A stretch of 64,000 bases of DNA from Anisakis pegreffii (lineage: Eukaryota; Nematoda; Chromadorea; Rhabditida; Anisakidae). The DNA lies in the NCBI GenBank assembly GCA_035041965.1, contig JAPYMA010001047.1, positions 36,942 through 100,941 on the forward strand, in the 5' to 3' direction. The stretch's first letter is position 1; every line of letters begins with the position of its first letter. The notes under the pieces were generated by a model, which had not been told where the DNA came from, ran no database searches, and worked only from the letters and a program-made list of their open reading frames with translations. Shown one piece after another: positions 1 to 9,837 of this stretch. Made by a program: the position numbers and the translations under genes.

Positions 1-9
1 TCTGGTGGC

Positions 10-83
10 GGTGGCATGACTTGGTGGGTGGTGCGCTAGCTCTAAGTCTACTTGCCTGGTGGTTCGGTTCCGCGTGATGCCGG
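10..83 (+). pseudogene. tRNA-like sequence, left arm of foldback
   Basis: The stretch between GGTGGCATG and ATGCCGG can pair its ends over several bases and holds a B-box-like GGTTCGGTTCC near its 3' side. The middle is too long and irregular for a standard tRNA, so it may be a decayed class II (long variable arm) tRNA or a tRNA-derived short interspersed element. No anticodon can be called. Confidence 0.35.
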
Positions 84-388
84 ATTTTTTTCTCGTGTAT
101 ATGACATATTTAAACAACCATGATATTCTGCACCCTCCCCACAACTTTTTTCCGCGGTTGTGGGAACATTTTATGTTCTTTATTTATTTCTTATGCAAAT
201 TTTATCTGCACTTTGATCATTCTGTTGTGAATAGACATACTCATTATGATCAGGTACAAACAATCAAAAGAGATCTCAAAGCTTTTAAAATATTTAAAAA
301 TGTACCCCCAAGAAAGACAGAAGCTGTGCGGAGGGAATTAGAATATCATGGTTGTTTGAATATGCCGTATATACACGAGAAAAAAGCC

Positions 389-460
389 CCGGCACCACGC
401 GGAACCGAACCACCTGGCACCTAGACTTAGCGTTAGCGCACACCCACTAGGCCATGCCGC
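389..460 (-). pseudogene. tRNA-like sequence, right arm of foldback
   Basis: Read on the minus strand this copy begins GCGGCATGGCC and ends GGTGCCGG, so the ends pair like an acceptor stem. It has an A-box-like TGGCCTAGTGGG and a B-box-like GGTTCGGTTCC. It is better preserved than the left arm, but I cannot fold a clean cloverleaf or assign an amino acid. Confidence 0.4.
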
Positions 461-472
461 TGCTGCCTGACA

Positions 473-1030
473 AAAATTCAGAACGTAACTTCAATACACT
501 GAAACCTTTTCCCCGCCATATTTCGCCTCCCCTTTATGTTTCGCAAAAATTTTTTACATATTCATGATCAGCTTGAGGAGCCCTACAATATGATATATAT
601 TTCATGACGAAAGGCCAGATTAATTTTTGGACCTTTCCTTGTCAGTGGATGCCGCTTCTCATTGACAAGAGTAGAAGAGATGAAATTCTTTCGGATGAGA
701 TCAAAGCATTAAAAGTATACAAAAAGAAACAACTGGGCCTCACCGATGATTCAACACGATAAAATATGAGAAATACCCAGTAAGATAAAATATCACATAT
801 ATGCACCGAACAGAATCACCTCAAATTTTGTCGCTACAGCGATCGCTCTTAAATTTCATTTCTATAAACTAAAATTTAATGGAAAAATTTAACATCCCTG
901 GGAATTTTCACCCATGATGTTTGAATAACGTTTTAAAAATGACGAAAAGATATCGCGACAGCAAATTAACAGAATAAAGAGGGAACATACAAGGACATAG
1001 AAAGTAATATTCAACACTGAGACATCAAAA
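473..1030. other. Intergenic, downstream of TRAPPC2
   Basis: AT-rich sequence beyond the TRAPPC2 stop codon. It should contain the 3' untranslated region of that minus-strand gene; I found no clear AATAAA on the minus strand and no other gene. Confidence 0.5.
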
Positions 1031-2724
1031 TCATGATGTTAAATGTTTTTTGCCATAGAATAACGCTTTCTGATCGAAACTGCTCGATTTGATCGGGGAA
1101 TTGATCACATAAAACGGATTCATTGAATGTTTTATATACATTTCGTAGATCTCCTGCAATTGATTAACTATTTCTTCACTGTTCAATTAATTTTCATATT
1201 CACTACAAGTTATATAAGAGTTACGGAAAGTTGAATCGTTACAAAATAAGATGTATTCATAAAAATGAAATGATTCCAGCTCCAACAACTAATTCAGTAG
1301 AAATTTTGTCCACAGATATTTTTTCAGACATCAACACACAATTACCGCAAGACAAAATCAAATGAAAATTGCTGTTCAACTTAGCAGGAGTTTGACTGAG
1401 AGAGAGGATTCTATTTCACTTACAATTAGTCTGTTGAAAAAGAATGTTTAGTGTGCATTTCCTCTTTACAGTATTCAACAGAAACGATATCAGTTTCAAT
1501 TTTTATTTCACTCTAATGACGAATCAAGCAAAGAAGAAAGATAGAACACGATGAATTGTCGATACCTGGAAGAAGAGTCTGATTCCTTCGTCATTCTTCT
1601 GGCAGTGCAGCATAACAAATCGCATTCGACTTGCGGTAACAAACGCCGATACGTACCATTCGTTAAATTTATCAATCACCTAAAAAGCATTATACTAATT
1701 TCACGTTAACAGGATGATAGCTATGAACGAGAATGTTAAATCTGAACTCAACATTAATGCTATTGGTACACCACTCGGTTTCAAGCAAAACTTTCCTCCG
1801 CGAACGGGAATCGAACCCGCGACGTACCAATTACCGGTTGGGGCTCTACCTCTGAGCTACCGCGGAGACCGTTCAGTCTCTGCCGAGTGGTTGCGTTAAG
1901 ATCTTAACGCAACCACTCGGCAGAGACTGAACGGTCTCCGCGGTAGCTCAGAGGTAGAGCCCCAACCGGTAATTGGTACGTCGCGGGTTCGATTCCCGTT
2001 CGCGGGGGAAAGTTTTGCTTGAAACCGAGTGGTGTACCAATAGCATTAATGTTGTGAGCCTGAGCCAGGCTATGATCCGGCTTGTATCTATTATCCAATT
2101 ATCTGAACTCAACGTTCAATTTGTAGCAAAAAACAACAAATATTCGTAAACTTCCTTCATACACCGAACTACCCAACCCAAATGAGAAAAAAATAGAAAT
2201 GCACACAAATTCTTATAAACTCCAGCTTTCAGAGTAAATGCAACGGATGTATGTTCTTTGAGTTGAGAATGGTAAACTCGATCTCGTTGGTAAAAAAGGC
2301 TGCGGTATGTTTTTCTTTGGATTATACGAATCAGAAGAATCCATAAATGTTTACCGCTACATATGTTTACCTAGACAAATGTTCATATATCTCTATCTTT
2401 ACATATCTCCATCTCTACTGTAAAACTAGCAAAATACGAAAGTCGGATTTTATCGTATTATTTTATTTCATTTTCCACTTAACTCTCACATATTATAACG
2501 TTGAACATAAAATTTAAAAAAGAGATTACTCTGAGGTACATTTGAGGATTATTAATGATTTGTTCGTCGATAATGTCAAGCGATGCATGCGCAATGAACT
2601 GATTCAAATGGCGAGTATCCGGTTCTCGTTTCTTTTTCGGATCAAAAGGTGGAAATTCCATTTCGAATATTGGTTGGTCATTGTGACCAACAATAACAAA
2701 ATAATATTCACGTCCTTGTGTCAT
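1031..2724 (-). CDS. TRAPPC2: TRAPPC2 (sedlin), TRAPP complex subunit
   Basis: Three exons: 2724-2530, 1679-1566 and 1153-1031. All junctions are phase 0 with GT-AG borders, giving 143 aa against 140 in human. Exon 1 begins at an ATG and reads [19 protein letters not shown], then [16 protein letters not shown]. Exon 2 has [19 protein letters not shown] and exon 3 has [10 protein letters not shown] and SPIKSSSFD before a TGA stop. These are the family's most conserved stretches, in order and at expected spacing. Sedlin is a small longin-fold subunit of the TRAPP tethering complex, which acts as exchange factor for Ypt1/Rab1 in ER-to-Golgi traffic; it is cytosolic or membrane-associated. The first intron (850 bases) contains the palindromic tRNA pair. 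Family assignment is very secure; the start is the only upstream in-frame ATG I see. Confidence 0.95.
1796..1866 (-). tRNA. tRNA-like gene, left arm of palindrome
   Basis: Minus-strand unit of 71 bases with a 7-bp acceptor stem (TCCGCGG pairing with TCGCGGA, including one G-T pair), D arm GCTC-AGAGGTA-GAGC, T arm GCGGG-TTCGATT-CCCGT and B box GGTTCGATTCC. The anticodon arm is odd: only four pairs (CCAA with TTGG) around loop CCGGTAA, with C in place of the invariant T at position 33. Taken literally the anticodon would be GGT (Thr), but I do not trust that. It could be a true tRNA with a changed anticodon arm or a tRNA-derived repeat. Confidence 0.6.
1937..2007 (+). tRNA. tRNA-like gene, right arm of palindrome
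   Basis: Mirror copy of the unit on the other arm, identical except that the last acceptor base is G where the other copy has A. That turns the first acceptor pair from T-A into T-G. A box, B box and the irregular anticodon arm are the same. No anticodon can be assigned with confidence. Confidence 0.6.
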
Positions 2725-3084
2725 CGAATATCATCAGCATAAACAATCGAATGAAAATGCAACCTGCAATAAACGTGCGCATTTCACCAATGGTAAGATG
2801 CATGAATTCGGAAGTCCGCAAACATGTGATATTACTAGGACGGCAGTGATTCAGATGAAGATTCTCGGTGTTATTGCATTGAGAAAAACCGAAATAGTTT
2901 AGCGCAACAAGCTACAGTGGAGGCGAGCATTGTTCAAGAATATATCGTAGACTGAAGTACGGCAATTGTAGACCTAAAATTCATAGAATTACATAGCTTA
3001 GTTTGATTAAACTAAACAACAGAGCTAAAGCTTGCATCGATAAAGAAAAACCGCTCACATCAATGCGCAGATAAAAGTCATTTA
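2725..3084. other. Divergent intergenic region, 5' side of TRAPPC2
   Basis: Lies just upstream of the TRAPPC2 start on the minus strand and so should include its promoter and any leader. I see no defined motif. Confidence 0.4.
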
Positions 3085-3505
3085 TTGGCACTTCTTTAGC
3101 AAAGGGGCCCCGGCACATCTTCAGCTGAAGGGCGCCACCGCGCGCGCTCATAGCAGCGTTGCTCTTCAGTTGAGGAGCGCGCGTTACTTTTCAAATGTCT
3201 AACCAATGTATATGGTTTACGCAATAAGAATACAACACGGAGAGAGCCTATTCTTTAGTTGAGGGGCCCCACAGCCGATACATATGCTTTCCACAATAAC
3301 AATACGACACGGAGATAGTCTATAGTCTATCGCTTATGAACGCTCCCTTATTTTTCATCATAGTAGGTACGCGCACCAGGGGATGAGGTTACGCATGGGC
3401 TTCGGCTCACGCGCGACGCATGCCTCTGCACGCGCGCCGATGTGAACGCATCGGCGCGCGTGCGTCTGTGCGCGCGGTGGGGCCCCTTTGCTAAAGAAGT
3501 GCCAA
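3085..3505. mobile_element. Non-autonomous element with 27-base terminal inverted repeats
   Basis: The 27 bases at 3085-3111 (starting TTGGCACTTCTTTAGC) are matched exactly in reverse complement at 3479-3505. The 421-base body is strikingly GC-rich compared with the surroundings and full of CGCG runs, including an internal foldback around 3432-3468 (GCGCGCCGATG ... CATCGGCGCGC). No open frame of note, so it would be a miniature DNA transposon moved by enzymes encoded elsewhere. I could not find a clear target-site duplication. Confidence 0.75.
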
Positions 3506-4644
3506 AAAAATGAATTTTTTCTACCTGATGTATTCACTCACACCGCAGAAAATCAACTGAGCTCCTAGTTATAAGTCGCATTGTGAACTGCAGTATTAGT
3601 GACACCTTTTTACATATCTTAATTAATGGAAACATTACGAATGTACTGCATTCTATTGCGGTTCATCAGGGGACGTAACCCCAGATTTGCCCGAGATCCT
3701 ACAGTACAGGCGATTGTTTGCAGGAGCGATCCTACTCATGATGAATTTGGGAGATCATAATATATCGAGTAATACGCGTTTTTATAATGCAAGCACTCGA
3801 TGGTGAACATGCGTACGCATTGCTCAAAAGTCGAACCCAAACGAAGTTTCCTGACCGACGATGCGCTTTAAAATGACATAGTGCGGATTGGTCGTGGACG
3901 GATTTGTCGTAGAGTTGTTTACACATGTAAGCATGTGTAAAAAAATAAATGAAAGAAGAAAGCGTTCAACTGAAAATAAGAAAATTTTGATGCTTACCTC
4001 ATGTTGGTTTATATGTGAGAGAACATGAAGATTACGTGTACAGGTGATGTGACAAATGTACAAAATTTTATGTAAGCATGTGTAAATAGAAGATGCACTT
4101 TGCTTGTGTAATATTTTGTTTTATTACAATTCCACTTTTACATTTGCGCTTGATCATTGCAGTTTTGTGGTGAATTCGGTAGGTTTATGTTCATCGCAGT
4201 CTTCAAGATTATCAAATTGATATTTTTGTTTACGGGTTCTTTGTACTAAAAGAAATCAAAATATAACTGGTGAGTTAATGTCGTAAAATTTCTCGCAGAT
4301 CAGTTATCATTCTAGTTTGCGTATTATTTGATTGGTTGGATACATCGTTCACTCAGTCATTACACCACTATCTTTTTGTTTAATATAGAATCATAGATTC
4401 CTCCATCAGATAGTTTATTAAAGGAATCCGCAAATAATCGAGGACTATCAATATATGTTTATGCTTTAATGTCTGCTTTCGCAAATGATTACTAATTTCA
4501 TGCGTCATATTGGATACTCATTGCCAGCAAAAATTTTTAAATTCCGACTTTTCGGCGACATACTGTTTCAAAAGTAATCATTCGCACCAGTGTAGATAGG
4601 TGAAAGATGTTTGTGCAAATGAAGCAATGATGTGAATCTTTCAG
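3506..4644. other. Intergenic region upstream of MFF
   Basis: AT-rich sequence. The bases TTTCAG at 4639-4644 sit directly before the MFF ATG and look like a splice acceptor, either for a spliced leader or for an upstream untranslated exon that would lie in this stretch. Nothing else recognised. Confidence 0.4.
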
Positions 4645-5855
4645 ATGATGCACGTACCGCATCATATAACAGTGATGGGTGCCGAGTCGAATGGCGAATT
4701 CAATCATTTGTCACGCTATCAGTATGACAACAATATTGATTTAGCCTCTAAAATGAACGTTCCTGATCGCATACTTGTTGCTGGTGGTGATAGTACCCGT
4801 GCGGATCGTGCACCTCCGACCGAAGTTATGGCCGATCGTTTTCAACCTGGCTATGCCATTCCAGTGAGCTACTTTCAAATCCATGTCTTGATTGAATCGA
4901 ATAAAAAATCCGAACGTTCCTATGGATCTTCTGATTTTTATGTTTATATTCAAAACTTTGAATTTTGTCGTTAGGATTTTGTGGCTAAAAGGCGTAAGAG
5001 GACTCCATTCACTGCTGAAAACTTACAGTTAAACTCAGCTTTAGATCATGACTGATCTTTAGTTGTAGATTCACCAGTGCAAAATGTTAAATGTAAGTGG
5101 AGGTCAAAGCGTTCGCCCACAGTTGGTTTGGCCGTTGGCTCTTATTTAGGCTTAGTGATCAGCATTATCGCTGACAACACGCAGAATGTTTCCGCAAGCT
5201 TTCTGATGAGTTTGCTCATTTTGCTGCGGAATTTCGTGCGCAAAATCTTACTATTCGCAAAGTAAAATGCAACTGTTGAAGGAATTAGAGACTCCACCCG
5301 AAACGTTGACACTCGACAAGGCTAATTATCCAGATATTCCTGATGAAGAATCACCGAATATGAATAACTCACAGCCGCAAGTAAGTGGAAACTTTTACGT
5401 CGAATGTTTATGATTTAAGTTAACTCGAATTTTGGGGCAACTTTTTTGACGGTCTTCATGTTGTGGTACATCCTGCGAGACAGCTGAATTGAAGTAAATG
5501 CTTAATTGTGATTAGATCAGCAAAAGCAAACCAAAATTGGCTCTCGTTTTAAGATTTTCAGTTTGTGGCTGTAAAGGTCTATTGATTAAACTCGAAAAGT
5601 AGTGTGACTATGAATCATTATAATTCGCAAATTAAGGACGAAAGCATGTCAGCAGCATCAATAGCAGTTGATGAAAATCCACTTGGAGAACTGAAGAAGA
5701 TGCGTAGACAAATGGGTCGTATATCGACACGACTGCTTCAATTAGAAGACGAAAATGAGAGAAGGAAATCCCGGGAATCACTAATATGGCTATCACTGAT
5801 CACTACAGCTGGTCTTATCTTAACCATGATCTTCCAAAGAGGTGGCTTCAAGTGA
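4645..5855 (+). CDS. MFF: Mitochondrial fission factor (MFF) homologue
   Basis: Proposed exons 4645-4863, 4975-5027, 5263-5380, 5521-5570 and 5600-5855; phases agree at every junction and give 231 aa. The first ATG follows a TTTCAG acceptor directly. Exon 1 carries MNVPDRILVAGG, matching the conserved N-terminal MFF motif that recruits dynamin-related protein Drp1; exon 3 has TPPETLTL, another family signature. The last exon encodes a heptad-rich stretch (MRRQMGRISTRLLQLEDENE), then one hydrophobic segment (LIWLSLITTAGLILTMIF) and a six-residue tail QRGGFK: a tail anchor for the mitochondrial and peroxisomal outer membrane. Known role of the family: receptor for Drp1 during organelle division. 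The small fourth exon (5521-5570) is the weakest part of the model; the rest is well supported. Confidence 0.85.
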
Positions 5856-6192
5856 ACGCTCCCTGAACCGAATTAACGTGAATTCATGGTGTCTGTCCAC
5901 ATTTCCTTTATACGGAAGCGTTTTTGCAACTATGATATTTGGAAATGCTCAAGTATCAAACGATCAGTTGTTCTCAATGTGTATCATGTGGGAACACCGA
6001 AGCTCTTTACTTTCAGTTTTTAATTTATTTTTGTTATCCTATTTCGATTTGTTTCATGAACTTGTGCATCGCGATATTGTAGTAACCGCTTATTGGCAAG
6101 CAACATCATGTCATTGTCAATATCGAGACAATTTTCCTTTTGTTTCGTTATTATTTATGCTGCGACTAGTTTCTTAGTCATTCGGATAGATG

Positions 6193-6198
6193 AATAAA
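6193..6198 (+). terminator. Possible MFF polyadenylation signal
   Basis: AATAAA on the plus strand 338 bases after the MFF stop codon. It is the first exact copy I noticed downstream; the cleavage site is not visible. Confidence 0.35.
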
Positions 6199-6474
6199 GT
6201 TCCATCAGGTTGCCGTTAGGAGTTCATATCCTTCTTTACATCCGTTCATTGAATCTCTACTTTAAATTTCATTGGAGGAATAGCGTTATCGTGAGTAAAG
6301 TCAGTCTTTGATTTTATCTTCTCGAAAAAGAATCTCATGCTGAAGTAGACGATGTTTCATTAATTGTTCTGCTTTGTTATGGTCATTCAAATAACTCGTC
6401 GATATTGAATGATTTGCCAATTGATTTACCCACTTTCCTCAATCACCCGTTCATTTTTCCACCTCTTACTGCAG

Positions 6475-6504
6475 TTCGTCACTGATTTTCAAATCAGTGA
6501 CGAA
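6475..6504. repeat. Perfect 14-bp hairpin
   Basis: TTCGTCACTGATTT is followed by two bases and then its exact reverse complement. The stem is longer than expected by chance for so short a span. It lies downstream of MFF; whether it acts in RNA or is a repeat remnant cannot be told. Confidence 0.7.
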
Positions 6505-9500
6505 TAGCATTGAAAGATTTTTTCTACCTATATTGTTTTGGATTTTCATAAGTTTGCCTGTTTTCGTTATAATTCTTTCATATCTGTATCATATATTTCG
6601 CTCACTTAGTAGCAAAAAAAAGTAAATTTGCTTTACACTCTGTATATGCTAAGCTATGCGGCGACCATTACACTCCCCTTCCGATCAAGTTGAATTTAAT
6701 AAGCTGCAAATGGGACATTTTGGTACTGTAAATTTTTGCTCGAGATCTTTTGGCTCCAGGCTAGATATTTAGATATCTCCAACTAAAAAAAACAGATTGC
6801 GGATTTCGACAATTAACTGCATTAGGACGGCATTGCACCAAAACGTATGAAACTAAAATGGCAACGTTAAAACGTCCTCCATCCAAATGAGGTAGCTGCT
6901 TATGTCTTAATTTAGGTTAGTTTGCTCTAGCTGGATTGTCGGTTTACCTGAACGTACTTTCATTGTTAAACAAATATAATTTCCATTATATCATGATTCT
7001 TATCATTCATTTATCGTAACACAATGTTATTATTATTTGTTATTTGATTAGCCAATATGTAATTTTTGTGTATTTTGTATTTTGAGTAATCGTTTGTTTG
7101 AATTGTTCTCAACTCTAAATGAAAGGTGATTGCAATGCGATTGATGATTTCCGTCTATATTGGACAAAAATCAATAGCTTATGGAATTCATTCTGATAAG
7201 AATGCAAGGAGTTATGTAACAGTGTATCTGATCAGTGATAAACATTTACAATTCATATAAAGTTCATTTTTCTCATTGCATTGCAATTGACCTAGGTATA
7301 ATACTTGCTTCTGAGAGAGAATTTATCTGTATGGTTGATTATTTACGACAAATGCTGTGTTCTATTATTTCTGCTAAGCATTATTAGTTGGACTGTTTAT
7401 CAGCCTTCATTCTTTCATATTCAACAAGATTGATGTAATCTGTCGGATCGTTTACGTTTCAGTGTCTCAAATTTTCGAACGGTTCAATGGGATTCAATTT
7501 GATCAAAAATCTTGACATATTAGTTTCACAAGTCGACACTGAATAGCGTATCGCATTCGTTTCGGCAATAGGATTATTTGATAATAATTCATCAAAAGAT
7601 ACGTGTTGTTAATTGACTGGTGACGGTATCAATTAACTGGCGAATGTTTGAGTATGTTGTACGATCGTTATTTATTTTTGTAATACCATTAATATTCATT
7701 CGTTGCATGCAATGGCTCACCATGCAATGCATCGCCTTTTCTGCTTGAAATTTATTTATTTAACGCGTTAATAGCCGCATTTTCATTCCCATGAATTCAT
7801 TCTGTTGGGTATTCCAGAATTTCATCCTTACTTAGAGAAGCCCATTCTCAAATCACATTTTTTATTTAATCACTGAACGTGAACAAATTTTTGCTAGTTT
7901 CGATGTCACTTTTGAACAAAAATCAAGATTTCACTCATCGAAAACGATATTTTTGACTGAAATGGTATTTTTTGTCGTTATTTTGGAGTATTTCTTTAAT
8001 CAAATTGTTTTCACCTGTATTTGTTATGCATTTTGTGCAAAATTATCCTTGAGATTCTCTGGAAATGGGAACGTTGCATTTAGTTGCTGATCAATTACTT
8101 ATTTCCACTCCATTGATCTTCTCGTTTCTTCCGAATAATAATTACCACAAAATGCATTGCCATACCCAAAGATTTCTGCCCTTTGTGCTGCCCACTCAGC
8201 GATCTTTTTAGGGGTTACGTTGTATCGAAAACAGAACACCTCTCTGATCTCACAAAGATTACCGATGATGACGCCTTTTGAATACGGGAAAAGGTAAATC
8301 GTCGCTTTTATTGACTGACGCTCGAAACGTTCTTGTATTTGGTAGTTTGGTGGATTGGTTCACGAAACTAATCATCATACGTTTTCAATTGTTCTGTGTA
8401 GATCTCGTTGTAATATTCATCAGGAAATAAAGCCCTGGTTTCATCTTGTGCTGATTGATCAATCAATATCTCTTATATTCATCGTTTTTACACTCAATCT
8501 ATAAGGAACTCGTTCTCCTCTCCTAAACACAATGAATGTAGTTATGAAACGCTTTCGGAAAGGAATGTTCAGTTCATGTGCGAATGCTCTGCAATATGTT
8601 TGATTACATGAATGCAACAGACTAATCCTGCTATAAAGAAACACTTGGAACACACAGAGAAGAAACTGATAAACTGTTATCAAAGCTTCTTTTACTGTGC
8701 ATGTATTCATCTTCAGTGGTTCTGATGAAATGAGGTCTTGTGAATACTTGTGCAGTTGTTTTGATTTTGTAGTTGTAATTATCTGGTGTTTTGAATGCAT
8801 TAAAGATATCTATAGTAAATTGCTGCAGTATTTTTTACGAGACTTGCACGTTTACAAAATAGTTACGTACACATCGAATCATGAATAATTAAGTAAAGGT
8901 TTCAGTGGTCATGATATCTGCTTGTATTATATAAATATGTTTTCATCCAATGTGATATCATGTTTCCCACTGGTGAAGGGTTTGTGAATCTGTATTTTTA
9001 TTGGATCATTACATTTTATTTTTTTTAAGGGATAAATGTTATTGTTAATCTTTTTTTTAATTCTATCGATTGCGGGATCAATTCATTTGTGAAGTGATAA
9101 TTTAATATTTGGAAATAAATTAGTCGAAGCAATGTTTGTGTTGTTTTTTGTATTCACGAGAGTTCATCCATTCTGAAACTTTCTCATTCTCGTCTGATAT
9201 TTCTGTTATGAAGAGAAATGTCTCGAATTTTCAATCGACGAGTGCGTTATTTCTTCGAGTATCGCATTCGTCCTCAATTTCTTCGTTTTCTTCAAAACGG
9301 TTGAATCCTATCCAACTGATTTCAATTCGTATTGATTCTTAGCACACACCACCTAAAAACTCATATGGATGAATTGACTCGAACTGAAACTATGAAAGAC
9401 CAATATAAGCATCGCGTTGCCTTATTTCACCCTGATATTTTATCTTACTGATCCAAGCATTCTCTAGCGAGTTTCCCCCATCTATACCAATAAGCTTCTC

Positions 9501-9800
9501 ATCTGCTTTGTAACGTTACTTAACACAATTTTGTTGCTTCCTCGACTACTATCCTATTAACGCTATATTCAGCCTCGAAAAAAAAAAAAGATTTTCTATT
9601 CAATCATTTTGTCAAATCTGTTGATCACTCGACAGGTTTCTTCCCTTCTACGAGAGTTTCAGTTAATCGCTAGGAAATTCACTTCCAATTCAATTTCTGA
9701 ATAAATGCCGGGCAGTATTCGTTTAATACTATATCTTACTATAGTTGACGTTAACGTTTCCATTTCGGTTGAGCATTTTTCACAAGTAAATCGTTCAACA

Positions 9801-9807
9801 TTTCCAG
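9801..9807 (+). other. Probable spliced-leader acceptor before VWA8
   Basis: TTTCCAG lies 31 bases before the VWA8 start codon with no other ATG between, the usual layout of a nematode trans-splice acceptor or of a 5' untranslated exon border. Inference from position only. Confidence 0.4.
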
Positions 9808-9837
9808 GAATCACATCACTCACTGAATGCTTTACTC

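Larger units (their letters stand above)
1..472. repeat. Foldback repeat with tRNA-like arms
   Basis: Bases 1-110 reappear as a diverged reverse complement at 361-472 (by eye about 85% identical), with an unrelated spacer of about 250 bases between them. The left arm is cut by the window edge. Both arms contain the sequence GGTTCGGTTCC, close to a tRNA B box, and the right arm also has TGGCCTAGTGGG, close to an A box. This suggests an element made from, or captured from, a tRNA gene that was duplicated head to head. The open frame crossing 59-424 is a by-product of the repeat and not a gene. Confidence 0.7.
1749..2054. repeat. 306-base near-perfect palindrome with two tRNA-like genes
   Basis: Bases 1749-1901 and 1902-2054 are reverse complements with a single mismatch (T1797 versus G2006), centred on AGATCT with no spacer. 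Each arm holds one tRNA-like unit plus identical flanks on both sides, so the whole neighbourhood of the tRNA, and not only the gene, was copied in reverse. It sits in the first intron of TRAPPC2. The near identity means either a recent event, ongoing gene conversion, or a sequencing/assembly artefact. Confidence 0.9.
5856..9837. other. Gene-poor region between MFF and VWA8
   Basis: About 4 kb of AT-rich sequence with only short open frames lacking recognisable domains or good exon borders. It includes the MFF 3' untranslated region, a perfect hairpin at 6475-6504, and the VWA8 upstream region. Confidence 0.45.

Noticed and set aside
59..424. 121-codon open frame at the left edge
   Set aside because: It runs through both arms of the foldback repeat; the translation has no domain and its ends are reverse complements of each other.
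1714..2098. Two mirror-image open frames giving the same peptide
   Set aside because: They are translations of the tRNA palindrome on opposite strands, so the identity is a product of the inverted repeat.
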